Assembly (NCBI GenBank): GCA_028292625.1
Contig: JAQGLY010000020.1
Location: 1-64,000, forward strand
Length of the DNA: 64,000 bases
DNA from: Herbaspirillum sp.
Lineage (GTDB): Bacteria; Pseudomonadota; Gammaproteobacteria; Burkholderiales; Burkholderiaceae_D
Direction of reading: 5' to 3'
The notes below the pieces were generated by a model. It saw only the letters and a list, made by a program, of their open reading frames with translations, did no database searches and had not been told where the DNA came from. The position numbers and the translations under genes are program-made. This document shows positions 1 through 9,544 of the stretch, piece after piece; position 1 is the stretch's first letter; each line of letters opens with the position of its first letter.

Positions 1-2032
1 CGCCGGAGAAGATGCCGATATTCCGTTTCAGATCGCCAATATCGGGAACGGCGTCGACGACGTGTCCGTGACGGTGAAGAATTTTCCGCTCGGCGTTGAC
101 GAGGTCACCATATACAGCGCCGACGCGGGAGGGGTGGCGAAGCCGTCCACCGGAGTCAGAACCAGCAAATACCATCAAAATGAATTCGTCCTGAAAGGCA
201 TCAAGCCGGGCGCCGACAAGCCGCGCTACATCGTGCTCAGAATGCCGCTGCCGGCGACGTCTTCCATCGGCGACGAATTCAAGATCGATCTGGTTGCGCG
301 GATGAAAAACGGCGAATCGAAAAGCTTCGGCGCCGCGGCTGTGGTGAGCGACAAAACGGCTTTTTCCGTGACTCCCGGCCGCTCCGCGACATTGTATGAA
401 GATAAAAAAACCATGGTCTCGTTTTGGGTAAAGGGCGGCCCCAACGCCACACGCGGCTATTTTCAGATATGGGCGGTGAAGAGTTCGGATTTGTCCACCC
501 CGTTATCGTATGAGGTCGGGAAAAAGGTGTATTTCGGCAGTGAAACGCTGAACCGCGACGAGATCGACGACAGCGAGGACAAGCTGTTCAAAATAGCGCG
601 CCCCGTGGGAGCGAACCGCCGCTATATGATCAAATTGCCCATTACCATTCCGGACGCCATGCGCGGGGACGACATTCTGATGTTTGTCAAATATGGCGAG
701 GCCGAAGAATATGGGGTCAAGCCGTTGGCGCAAGAAGGCGATCTGGCGAGATCGGCGGGTCTGGTCGTCAGGTTCAATCACAAAGCTGTCAGTCCGAAAC
801 TGGAAGTCACCGGCAATAGCGCGGGCGGGGCAGGCCCGGATTTCTCGGTGGTCGAGCATGCAGTGTCGGGAGACACGGTCGATTATGCGTTGACCCTGTA
901 CAACAACAGCACATTTCCCGATTCGTTCGTTCTTGAAGAGCAAACCGGCGGAAAAGGCGCGTTGATCGCGAAGGTAACGCCGATGGACATCGACGGCATG
1001 CAGCCCATCGCCGTCGGCGCAAGCGGATTGCCGGAAGTCGGGCCGATCGAAGCCAACGGCAAGCGGGAATTCAAGATCAGAATCCGTTTGCGGGACGGCC
1101 GGGTCAGTCGCAGACGGCAAGGCGTGCAATTCCGGTTTCGTGCCGTGCGCGCGACCGGAGTCGACGAAATTGCAAAGGCGTTCAGTATCAGCGAAGTGGT
1201 GCCCGGCAGCGAACCTGTCGTGCAATTCCTGAGCGAAAGCGGCGCGACTTCCCCGATAGACCATCTGGCGCTTGCCAACGGTGAAGAATCGGCGCGGTTT
1301 TACATGCGCATCGGCAACGCGGATACGACGTCGGACGTAACGCGCCAATATCGGATGCAATTCGTCGATGACGGCTTTACCATCAAATCCTATTCCGACG
1401 GGATGTGCGGCGCGGCGGTCACCAGCACCGGCACGGTCGATAAGGACGGCAAGATATTCTGTGTCGATGCGGATCTGAACGGAAAAAGCCGATTGCAGCC
1501 TTCGCTGGCATTGCCGGACATGAAGAGTGGCGACAGCCAGGATATTTTTGTCAAGGTCAGCGTGCCGAAGGAGGCGACCGTCGATCGCGCATGGTCGTTG
1601 ACGCTGGGCCTGCGCAAACCGGACGGGACGGACAGTCTGGCGACGACGGTGCTTACGCTGGCGCTGGACGACAGCGGATTGGTCATTATCAAGGAGGTCG
1701 CGGTCATCAAGTCCGACCCTTACAGCGACTGCCTCAGCAGCGATGTGCCGGAGCGCTTCGCCAAGACCACCGACGTTGAGGTGCAAAGCGGCGATTGCAT
1801 CTGGTATCGCATCAGCGTCAGTAATCCGCAGGCAGCGACCCCAATACGCAAAGTCAGTATTCACGACCCGATTCCGGCATACAGCACCTATATCGAAGGC
1901 ACGGCGAGCGTCAACCTGAAAAAAGCGATACCCGGTTTAAACGGCAATGAAATCGTCACCGAGGGCATCGATCTCGAGTCGGACCAGAGCCTGGTGCTGA
2001 CGTATCCAGTGGTCGTGAGGTTCGATAAATAG
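1..2032 (+). CDS. Secreted DUF11-type repeat protein (5' end outside window)
   Basis: The frame is open from base 2, so the gene starts upstream; the GTG at 62 is only an internal candidate. The visible 677 codons are rich in beta-prone Ig-like segments. Near the C-terminus is a typical DUF11 signature: a YRISVSNP stretch, then HDPIPAYSTYIEGTA, like conserved-repeat domains of large bacterial surface proteins. A Cys pair (SDCLSSD and SGDCIWY) sits just before that domain. No membrane anchor or LPXTG motif is visible. Extracellular or envelope location is inferred from repeat type and from the neighbouring signal-peptide and beta-barrel genes, with which it probably forms one export or adhesion locus. 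Function unknown; adhesion or surface-layer role is only a guess. Confidence 0.7.
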   Translation, partial: AGEDADIPFQIANIGNGVDDVSVTVKNFPLGVDEVTIYSADAGGVAKPSTGVRTSKYHQNEFVLKGIKPGADKPRYIVLRMPLPATSSIGDEFKIDLVARMKNGESKSFGAAAVVSDKTAFSVTPGRSATLYEDKKTMVSFWVKGGPNATRGYFQIWAVKSSDLSTPLSYEVGKKVYFGSETLNRDEIDDSEDKLFKIARPVGANRRYMIKLPITIPDAMRGDDILMFVKYGEAEEYGVKPLAQEGDLARSAGLVVRFNHKAVSPKLEVTGNSAGGAGPDFSVVEHAVSGDTVDYALTLYNNSTFPDSFVLEEQTGGKGALIAKVTPMDIDGMQPIAVGASGLPEVGPIEANGKREFKIRIRLRDGRVSRRRQGVQFRFRAVRATGVDEIAKAFSISEVVPGSEPVVQFLSESGATSPIDHLALANGEESARFYMRIGNADTTSDVTRQYRMQFVDDGFTIKSYSDGMCGAAVTSTGTVDKDGKIFCVDADLNGKSRLQPSLALPDMKSGDSQDIFVKVSVPKEATVDRAWSLTLGLRKPDGTDSLATTVLTLALDDSGLVIIKEVAVIKSDPYSDCLSSDVPERFAKTTDVEVQSGDCIWYRISVSNPQAATPIRKVSIHDPIPAYSTYIEGTASVNLKKAIPGLNGNEIVTEGIDLESDQSLVLTYPVVVRFDK

Positions 2033-2164
2033 CGTTTCCCCGTTTTGGATTTTTCAAAATGAATAGCATGCATCGATCCGGCCGGCGAAACGGCCGGGTC
2101 GTTGCGTTTGGGCTGCCACCACCCCGATTGCTGTCTCGCCGCATGCCGGCATTTGAATGAATCG

Positions 2165-4483
2165 ATGAACCTCGTTTTGAATTATTGTGCGCGCCGGCTC
2201 AGGCCGTTGCGGCAATCCTTTTGTTTCCTCCTTTGTCTATCGGCCTGTCTGTCGGCGTCCGGCCATGCGCCGGCGTTGCCGCCCGATGCCGGGAACGCAC
2301 TCAATACCCAGGCAAGCGTCACGTTTTACGCCGAAGACAGCACTGTTTTACGGCGTGGCCTCTCCAACGTCGTGACGGTCAGGATGCTGCCGGTGCCGGC
2401 ATTGACCTTCAGTCAATCGGAAATGGGGACGGCGCAGGCGGATCGTTCCTTCGCGATTCCGGTCGCGTTGATCAACAGCGGGAATACGGCGGTCGGCTAT
2501 ACCCTGGATGTGCAAAGCGATCTGGAGAAGGCGCCGACGCTGGTATTGGACGTCAATCGGGACGGCGCCCGGAATGCGGACGATTTAGAGATCGATCCCC
2601 ATATTGCGCGCCATATTGCTTATGCGAAATACGACGCTTTTCTGCTGGTCGGCGCAGTGCCTGCCGATGCCGTCGAGGGAACCGTCTATCGGATCGTTAT
2701 TGCGGCCAAGGTGCCCGGCGCGGATGGCCCGATCGCCCAAACGCATATTTATTTGCAAGTCAGGGCAGCGCCCCAGATGCGCGTCATGTTGAACGCTACG
2801 CCCCAGCAGCAACAGGATGGCGCGGATACGATGCGGGTGACGGCAACGCTCGTCAACAGCGGCAAGCAGAATTTGCAAATGGGACAGCCCGTCGTCATCG
2901 ACGGGCTGTCCGAGAAAGTCACCTTGCTGCGTTACCGTATTCCCGAGGGCATGCGGTATCTGGATGCGGACTTGACGCAGGAGGGAGACGGTTCGTCGGC
3001 CCAGTTGCTGTTTTCCAAGCGCGCCGCCTCCGAATTCAATTACCTGAGCGATTCGCGGCCGGAAGAGGTGGCGGAGATTGCGCTGGCGCTTAAGACCTCA
3101 TTATTGCCGCGGCAACGGCATGGTTTGACATTTACGCTGAAGCGGGAAATCCATGCGCAGGCCGGTCCGCAGCCGAGAATTGAAAGTCATGCCGAAGCCT
3201 ATGACGGCGGCATGACGCCGGCCTTGAGCAATCTCCTGATTTTCGATCCGGCGACGCAGGATTCGCCCGACATCGAACCGCGTATCTTCCAGCGCGACGC
3301 AGAGGCCATAAATCCATCGACATGGCTGGAAATAAAAGTAAGCAATATCGGGGCCGCCGCCACGCAGGGAACGCTGGTCATGCATGGCGTCGTTCCCGCA
3401 GTGTTGCACAATAGCGATATCGACGCGGCAGGCTGGCATTGCATAACCTGGCGTTCCGGCGCCGGCTCTTCGTTCCGCTGCACGAATCCAAGCAGTTTAT
3501 CGGCCGGCAGCCATCTGCCGCCGGTTTCGATCCAAATACCGAACAACGTGCCAGGGAGCGGCGCCGATGGCTGCGGCCCGGATAAAAAAATCGTCGTCTC
3601 GGTCAGTGTTCCTAACGAGCTGCAATCGCTGACCGCCAATAATCGGGCGCAAGCGCCGTTGATATGCAAGGGCGGCGCCGTTATCCGCGGCCGCGCCTGG
3701 ATCAATGCCGCCAACGATGGCATCTACACGCCTGGTGAAGAAGTTCTGCCGGGCTGGCGCGCGCAATTGATGCGCGCAGGCAAGGTGATCAAGGAAGCGA
3801 TCACCGATAGCCAGGGTCAATACCGTATCGCCGGCATCACGCCGAACGTCGGATACAGCTTGCGTTTCCTGTCTCCCGAGGGCCGGATCGAGGCGCCTCC
3901 GCTCAATAGCAGGGACAGCAGCGGCGCGCTGGCGATCGATGCCGAACGCGATTTTGTCAATGGCGCGCTGGTCTATCGCGAAGCCTTGTGGGCGCGCGAA
4001 TATCCCGATCAGGATATGTCGTTCATACCGACCGGCGTCATTTTCAACGCGCAAACCGTGGAACCCGTCGCCAATGCCAAAATCACCCTGTCGGGCCCGA
4101 AAAATTTCAGTCCCCGCATCCATTTGGTCGGCGCGCCCGACAATGCGACCTTCGTCAGCGATGCGAAAGGACATTACAATTTCTTCCTGACCCCGAGCGC
4201 ACCGCCCGGCATTTATCGTATGAAGGTCGAGGCTCGTGGCTTCGACCTGCCGCAGGACGACGACGTGCTGACGCTCAATGAAACATCGCCGTCCCAGGAT
4301 TCGGACGATGTGCGGCAGGCGTACAAAGTATTCGAGACGCCGGGCATTCCATCGTTTTCGGGAAATGGCGCCGCGCCGAGTCCGTCCACCCCCGAACCGG
4401 AGAAAAGACGATTGCTGACGTCCGCCGCGCCGCGCCGGTTACGGGCATTGTCCGAGGCGCATCCCCTGCGCCACAATGGCTAA
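2165..4483 (+). CDS. Secreted SdrD/Ig-repeat surface protein, 3' end cut by inverted segment
   Basis: Start chosen at ATG 2165; the longer frame begins with TTG at 2102. The first 35 residues (basic, then LPLRQSFCFLLCLSACLSASG) look like a signal peptide. The body contains Ig-like domains, then near residues 520-590 an SdrD/carboxypeptidase-regulatory-like fold (GRAWINAANDGIYTPGEEV, TDSQGQYRIAGI). A second such domain lies around residues 640-710 (DAKGHYNFFLTPSAPPGIYRMKVEARG). The last residues (SEAHPLRHNG) do not resemble any domain and end at the breakpoint of an antisense coding segment. The original protein probably continued into the SdrD-like block now read on the minus strand and then the beta-barrel at 5325-7778. 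In its present state it would be secreted without its outer-membrane domain. Confidence 0.65.
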   Translation: MNLVLNYCARRLRPLRQSFCFLLCLSACLSASGHAPALPPDAGNALNTQASVTFYAEDSTVLRRGLSNVVTVRMLPVPALTFSQSEMGTAQADRSFAIPVALINSGNTAVGYTLDVQSDLEKAPTLVLDVNRDGARNADDLEIDPHIARHIAYAKYDAFLLVGAVPADAVEGTVYRIVIAAKVPGADGPIAQTHIYLQVRAAPQMRVMLNATPQQQQDGADTMRVTATLVNSGKQNLQMGQPVVIDGLSEKVTLLRYRIPEGMRYLDADLTQEGDGSSAQLLFSKRAASEFNYLSDSRPEEVAEIALALKTSLLPRQRHGLTFTLKREIHAQAGPQPRIESHAEAYDGGMTPALSNLLIFDPATQDSPDIEPRIFQRDAEAINPSTWLEIKVSNIGAAATQGTLVMHGVVPAVLHNSDIDAAGWHCITWRSGAGSSFRCTNPSSLSAGSHLPPVSIQIPNNVPGSGADGCGPDKKIVVSVSVPNELQSLTANNRAQAPLICKGGAVIRGRAWINAANDGIYTPGEEVLPGWRAQLMRAGKVIKEAITDSQGQYRIAGITPNVGYSLRFLSPEGRIEAPPLNSRDSSGALAIDAERDFVNGALVYREALWAREYPDQDMSFIPTGVIFNAQTVEPVANAKITLSGPKNFSPRIHLVGAPDNATFVSDAKGHYNFFLTPSAPPGIYRMKVEARGFDLPQDDDVLTLNETSPSQDSDDVRQAYKVFETPGIPSFSGNGAAPSPSTPEPEKRRLLTSAAPRRLRALSEAHPLRHNG

Positions 4484-5335
4484 CCCGCAAGATGAAGTCG
4501 CTCGCATTGCCGCCCAGCACGGTGACATTGGTAAATTCGGAAGTCATGATCTGACCATCTTGCAAATTGACGATCCGCAACGACGCGTCGCCGCGCAACA
4601 ATGCGTCGAGCTCGGACTGTTTTTTCGTGTCGTCGATGGACGGGCCGGCCGCGGCCAGCGCAGGCGCCGAACCGGATTGGACCGCTACCGGCGCTGTCCG
4701 CGCTGTATCTTTATCGTTGCGCACAATCGTGCGCTCGCCGACGAAGCCGCTGGCCCGGTTGCCGGAAACGGCTTGATGGCGCTCCTCGTTTTTGACTTCC
4801 GCGTCGAAACGCAATTTAAGCGCGCCGTCCAGTTCATCCCCTCCTTTGGACAGAAGCTCACGGCGATAGGCCGTCTCCGCCCGAATTTCATCGCTGCAGG
4901 AAAGCGCAAAATCGCCACGTCCCAATTCGCCGTCGCGCAGATCGAGAAAACGCGAATCGCCGCGGCCGGCGTTCCGGTTCGACAAGATGGAAGCGCGCGC
5001 CGACGATGGCAGTGTCGTCGCATCCATTTTCAACACATGGGTCAGCGGCTTGAGACCGTAAAGACTATAGTTCCCGTTGACATCCGTTTCGGCGAAAGCG
5101 CCATCCTCCAGATAGATGCGCACGCCGGGGACGCCGGGCTCGTCCTGATTTTGCAGGCGATCGCCGTTGCAATCGAGATAGACCTTGCCCAACACGAACG
5201 CATCACTGGAAAACACGCCGCCGGTCACCCGGATTGCGGCAGACCCCATTGCCGATGCATTGCCCGCGCTGACCTTGGCATAACTCACCAGCCGGGCGCC
5301 TTCGGCCGCGGTGGCGCCGACGGCGAACTGCGCCT
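4455..5335. repeat. Short inverted repeat flanking the inverted block
   Basis: AGGCGCA at 4455-4461 and its complement TGCGCCT at 5329-5335 bound the inverted coding block. Re-inverting between them on paper joins the upstream codons for ALSEA directly and in frame to QFAVGATAAEG of the inverted block, removing the stop at 4481. The right-hand join would be one base out of frame with the barrel, so the simple inversion does not restore everything. Seven bases is short and could be coincidence in GC-rich DNA. Confidence 0.4.
4482..5328 (-). pseudogene. Inverted internal block of the surface-protein gene (SdrD-like region)
   Basis: On the minus strand this stretch encodes an unmistakable internal piece of the large DUF11/SdrD/beta-barrel protein family: VGATAAEGARLVSYAKVSAG, TGGVFSSDAFVLGKVYLDCN, QDEPGVPGVRIYLEDGAFAE, VNGNYSLYGLKPLTHVLKMD, and finally TSEFTNVTVLGGNASDFILRV. 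In this family that order precedes the beta-barrel and should be in the same orientation as the flanking + genes. There is no start codon with a ribosome binding site at its head, and it ends in unrelated antisense sequence. It is therefore a displaced exon-like fragment, not a gene. The + strand across it happens to be open, which makes a false N-terminus for the downstream barrel. About 250 residues normally expected between this block and the barrel (from family knowledge) are absent. Confidence 0.75.
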
Positions 5336-7778
5336 GTTTTCGCGCCGTTCGGCAAACGGCGGGCGGGAAGCGGCGGGACGGGCTGCGCTGTTTTTGAAAG
5401 GGCAGGTCAAAGGCGAATATCTGTTGACGGCGGCGTTCGACAGCGACAAAGACGCACGGCAACGTTTGTTTCGCGATATCGAGCCGGACAAATATTACCC
5501 TGTGTACGGGGACGATTCGATACGCGGTTTCGATGCGCAGGCCAGCAGCAAGCTGTATTTGCGTATCGACAAAGGTCATTCATACCTGCTGTACGGCGAT
5601 TTCAACACCTCCAAAGCCAGCCGCACGCGCCAATTGACGCAGTACAGCCGCGCCGTCAACGGCATACGGCATCATGTCGAACGGGGACCCGTCGCCGCCA
5701 ATGTATTTGCCAGTCACGACAATTTGCGTCAGCAGGTGATAAATTTTCGCGCCGCCAATACCCGTTTTTATCCCGGCGTGCTGCCGCCGTCGTTTGTCGA
5801 AGGCAGCGAACGCGTGGAACTGATCTCCACCGACCGCAGCCAGCGCGGCATAGGCCAGCAAGTCAAGATCCTGTCGCGCTTTATCGATTACACCATCGAT
5901 GATCTGAGCGGCAGTTTTCAGGTGGTGGAGGCGATGCCGGGCACCGATGCCGGCGGCGAACATTTCTACCGTATCAGCTTTGAGGTGGAAGACGGCGCAA
6001 GGCAGTCCTGGCTTTACGGTAGCGATATCACCGTCGCGCCGGCCGACGGCATACGGGTCGGCGCCGCGGCGGTCAACGACGACAATCCGAACCAGCGGCG
6101 CCAGCTGCGCGGACTGTTCGGCAGCTGGCAATTGACGCAGGGGACTGAGATCGACGGCGAATATGCATGGACTTATCTGGGTGAGGATTTCGTTCGCGCA
6201 CATCCATCGGGCGCGATGGAGGGGGGCGGCGCCGGCTGGCGCATCGGCGCCCGGCATGGCAATGAACAGCTGCAGTCGGAATTGGCGGCGATCAAAACCA
6301 GTCCCGCATTCAGTAATCTGAGCGCACCCCCGGCGGGAGGCCGCTTTGAAGCGCGCGCCAAAGGATCGTATCGTATCGACCGTCATACGCGGCTTAAATC
6401 GGAAGTCTTGCGCACGCAGGACAGGCCGCTTGCCGAGCATACGCGTTTCGGATCGCATCTGGACCAAAGCGGCTTGTTGAAAAACGACGGCGTCAGCTAC
6501 AGCGGCGTTCTGTTGAGCATGGAACGCGAGCTCGGCAATGGCGTGAAAGCGGAGATCGGCACGCGCCTGGTGCGTGGCGCGATGAATCGGGTCGATGCTG
6601 TGCAGATCGGACAGGAGATCGATTTGCTGACATTGCGCTCACGGATCGGCAGCGCGGTGCCGGGGCTGCCGCAAGCCGGCGTATATGGCGAATACGAGCA
6701 GGATGTCCGCAGCAGCGAAAAGCGGGCGCTGGCGCTGGGAGCGGATTATGCATTATCCGGGAAAGGGCGCGTCTATGCGCGGCACGAATTGATTTCCAGC
6801 CTCGGCAGCGCTTATGAGATCGAAGAAAGTTCGCGCAGTTACCGTACGCTGATCGGCATTGAAGGCGATTATATGCAGGGCGGGCGCGCATTCTCCGAAT
6901 ACCGTGGCGCCCGCCCGTTGAGCGAACGCGGGCCGGAAACCGCCTACGGCACGCGCAACAGCTGGAAAATCAGCGATAAATTGCATTTGCGCGGCAGCTT
7001 TGAAAGGACGCGCTCCGTTTCAGGGCGCAGCGATAAGGAGCGGCGCAGTTCCGAAGCGAGCAGCATCAGCAGCGTGCTCGAATACCGGCACAACAAACGG
7101 CTCAAAGGGGCGACCGGCCTGGATGTACGTTTCGGGAACAGCGATACCGCTTATCTGCACACGCTGGGCCTTGGTTATCGTCTGGACGGCGACTGGACCA
7201 TATTGGGAAAAAACGCCATGTATTGGGTGCGGCCGCGTGCAGATGCGGCCAACGCGACACGGCGCAATACGCTACGGTCGCGCCAGCGCATCGGTTTGGC
7301 ATATCGCCAGAATCGGGGAAACCGGCTCAATGCGCTGGCATATTACGAACATCGCCGTGCACGCGGCGGCAGCGAATACGCGGTAGACGATGAAAGCGCG
7401 CATATCTTTTCGATGCATGCCAATTTTCAGCCGATCAGGGATTGGGAACTGTCGGCGCGTTACGCCGCTAAATACAAGATCATGGCGGGCCTCAATGGCG
7501 GCAGCGCCATTGCCGGCAATCTGCTGTCCGGCCGCGTGACCCACGATATCGGCCGCCATTGGGATGCGGGCTTTGCCGCGTCTGCTTTTTCCGACAGCCT
7601 GGGTCAGCGCAAATATGCATACGGTATCGAGAGCGGCTACCAAATCAAGGACGATTTATGGATATCCGTGGGTTATAACCTGATCGGATTTGTCGATAAG
7701 GATTTCGCCGGCATGGCGCAGACCGCACGGGGCGCATATTTCAGACTCCGCTATAAATTCGACGAGCAGAGTTTTTGA
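5325..7778 (+). pseudogene. C-terminal outer-membrane beta-barrel of the surface protein (head missing)
   Basis: From about ELRLFSRRSANGGREAAGR onward (818 codons) the frame matches the C-terminal barrel of DUF11/SdrD surface proteins: LFLKGQVKGEYLLTAAFDSD, RLFRDIEPDKYYPVYGD, GFDAQASSKLYLRIDKGHS, YLLYGDFNTS, PPSFVEGSERVELISTDRS. It then continues as alternating beta strands to a terminal Phe (RLRYKFDEQSF), the usual last residue of outer-membrane barrels. The open frame extends upstream to 4476, but that part is antisense to the inverted block and has no biological look (Arg/Gln/His-rich). No start codon with a ribosome binding site and no signal peptide belong to it, so it is probably not exported in this form. 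It could be functional only if the inversion is reversible or an assembly error. Confidence 0.7.
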
Positions 7779-7987
7779 GTCGACGGATAAGATTAATCGG
7801 ATTGATTGCAGCTCGATGCGCTGTTGAAACGCCTCACTCATCAGTTTTTACCCATTAGACATTTCAGATTTTAAGTATTGTATCCGCAGAGGCTAAATGT
7901 GATCATTTCCATCGGTCTTGCCGGATGTGTTAGCGCCCATCCGGTCCGGTTTCAAAACGATCGATTGAGAAAATAAGAGAACGAAAG

Positions 7988-8143
7988 ATGATTTTTGCAG
8001 TATTGATGCTGATGGTTTGCGTCGCCCTGATGGCGCTCTGGCGTGGAAGCGCATTCGCGATGGCCTTGTTTTTACTGACGATGATGGGGCTCGGCGCGGC
8101 ATGCGTGATCGACATCGATACACCGTTGTATCTGGCGTTTTGA
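7988..8143 (+). CDS. DUF5993-like small membrane protein
   Basis: A 51-residue protein, too short for many gene callers. Two hydrophobic helices (FAVLMLMVCVALMALW and AMALFLLTMMGLGAACV) are linked by a short polar turn RGS; the C-terminus is polar. It has a good start context (AGAGAACGAAAG before ATG 7988) and ends 11 bases before dsbB. Small two-helix proteins of the DUF5993 type are often found directly upstream of this kind of DsbB, so it is probably a partner in periplasmic disulfide formation. The role itself is unproven. Family assignment is by memory of size, start (MIFA) and context. Confidence 0.7.
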   Translation: MIFAVLMLMVCVALMALWRGSAFAMALFLLTMMGLGAACVIDIDTPLYLAF

Positions 8144-8154
8144 GGAACGCCTTC

Positions 8155-8727
8155 ATGTCTTATTTTCATCTGATTTTCGCTTCGCTCAATGTGCTGGTGT
8201 TGACCTGTGTGCTCGCCGCGGCGCTGATTGTCCAGTTCGTCTTCGGTGACTTGCCTTGTCCGCTGTGCGTGATGCAGCGGATCGCGATCATGCTGTGCGC
8301 GCTGGCGCCGCTCTTTTTACTGGCGCAGAACAGGCGCGCCGCGGTCACGCATCGGGATCTGGCGATTGCCGGCGGCATGTCCGTATTGGCGGCGCTGCTG
8401 GGCGCAGCGATTGCGGCGCGGCAGGTTTTGCTGCATATCATTCCCGGCGATGCCGGATATGGGGGTACAGTATGGGGCATGCATCTGTATTCCATTTGTT
8501 TGATCGTTTTTCTTTGCCAGGCTGTGGCCGCGGCTGTCCTGCTGCTTGCCGCCGCCGCGAGCGACCCGCTCAAACCGGCGCAACAGCTGCGGTGGGCGCT
8601 GACCAAAGGCGTGTTTGTCGCGTTTGGGCTGGTGGCGGCGGTCAATGTGCTAGCGGTGGCCGCGCAGGCCGGATGGCATTGGATGCTGCCGCCGGATCCG
8701 GTCAGCTATCTGTTGCTGACCAGGTGA
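8155..8727 (+). CDS. dsbB: Disulfide bond formation protein B
   Basis: Inner-membrane quinone-linked oxidase that reoxidises the periplasmic thiol oxidase DsbA. Start taken at ATG 8155 (MSYFHL), following the small membrane protein. Four hydrophobic segments are visible, with the CPLC redox motif (GDLPCPLCVMQR) at residues about 34-38 followed by the Arg expected near the quinone. The second periplasmic loop (IIPGDAGYGGTVWGMHLYS) lacks the second cysteine pair that E. coli DsbB uses to pass electrons from DsbA; only a single Cys follows within the next helix. This matches a DsbB subgroup that travels with DUF5993 proteins. Its electron path must differ or rely on a partner. Confidence 0.85.
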   Translation: MSYFHLIFASLNVLVLTCVLAAALIVQFVFGDLPCPLCVMQRIAIMLCALAPLFLLAQNRRAAVTHRDLAIAGGMSVLAALLGAAIAARQVLLHIIPGDAGYGGTVWGMHLYSICLIVFLCQAVAAAVLLLAAAASDPLKPAQQLRWALTKGVFVAFGLVAAVNVLAVAAQAGWHWMLPPDPVSYLLLTR

Positions 8728-8779
8728 ACGCAGCCTTTTATCATCACGCCGTACTTTTCGCCGAGAGTTGGAATATGCA

Positions 8780-9529
8780 ATGAGCACGTCAATTGGAAGA
8801 CACATTACCTTAAGGGGCACCTGCAATTTACGCGATCTCGGCGGATATCCGGTGGCCGGCGGCAACAGTCTCGGCTGGCGCCGGGTATTGCGTAGCGATT
8901 CCCTGCACGATCTGGATGCACAGGGGATGGCGTCGCTGATCGATTCGGGCGTCGCCAGCATCGTCGACCTGCGCGACACTGCCGAGCTCGAACGCCAGCC
9001 CAATCCGTTTTCGACGCACCGTGCAGTGCGTTACACGCACATCCCGCTGTTTTCCAATCTGGATCTGCAAACGCGTCTACGCATTGCCCAGGCGGAAGGG
9101 GATGTGCTGCTGGCGCTGTACTGCGATGTATTGATGAACCGTCAATCGGCGCTGTCGGATGCGCTGCGGGCTATCGCCGACGCAAGGCCCGGCGGCGTAT
9201 TGTTTCATTGCACGGTCGGAAAAGACCGAACCGGCGTGCTCGCCGCGCTGGTGCTGGCGGCCGTGGGGGCATCCGCGGAAGATATCATCGCCGATTATGC
9301 GTTGTCGGCAGCTCGCATCGGATCGATCCGGGAACGGATGATGGCCGATTTCCTGACGGGCGGAGCGGATGCCGCGTCGCTGTTACCCTTGTTTCTATCG
9401 AATCCTGCGACAATGCGCGGGATGCTCGATTATCTCGATCGGCAGTACGGCGGTATCAATGCCTATCTGCGTCTGCTGGATAAGGATCTTACCTTGTGCG
9501 AAAAATTGCGCACGCGAATGCTTTGTTGA
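8780..9529 (+). CDS. Tyrosine/serine protein phosphatase (Y_phosphatase3 type)
   Basis: A 249-residue cytoplasmic enzyme with the cysteine-phosphatase P-loop HCTVGKDRTG near residue 145 (nucleophile Cys, phosphate-binding Arg). An upstream NLRDLGGYPVAGG motif and a conserved Asp in the SIVDLRDTAELE stretch are typical of the bacterial PTP/Ser phosphatase family that includes Mycobacterium PtpB-like and IphP-like enzymes. No signal peptide. Start at ATG 8780; an in-frame TTG at 8768 gives four extra residues. It sits between dsbB and the amidase with short gaps, but no shared pathway is obvious. Some homologues act on phosphotyrosine or phosphoinositides; the substrate here is unknown. Confidence 0.8.
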   Translation: MSTSIGRHITLRGTCNLRDLGGYPVAGGNSLGWRRVLRSDSLHDLDAQGMASLIDSGVASIVDLRDTAELERQPNPFSTHRAVRYTHIPLFSNLDLQTRLRIAQAEGDVLLALYCDVLMNRQSALSDALRAIADARPGGVLFHCTVGKDRTGVLAALVLAAVGASAEDIIADYALSAARIGSIRERMMADFLTGGADAASLLPLFLSNPATMRGMLDYLDRQYGGINAYLRLLDKDLTLCEKLRTRMLC

Positions 9530-9544
9530 ACGGGCGATAAAATC

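Noticed and set aside
2076-2098. Hairpin CCGGCCGGCGAAACGGCCGG between the first two surface-protein genes
   Set aside because: The stem is good but no T-run follows on either strand, so it was not called a terminator.
4476-5324. Apparent N-terminal 280 residues of a 1100-aa + strand protein
   Set aside because: This stretch is antisense to a recognisable SdrD-like coding block, is Arg/Gln/His-rich and resembles nothing; only the part from about 5325 matches the beta-barrel family.
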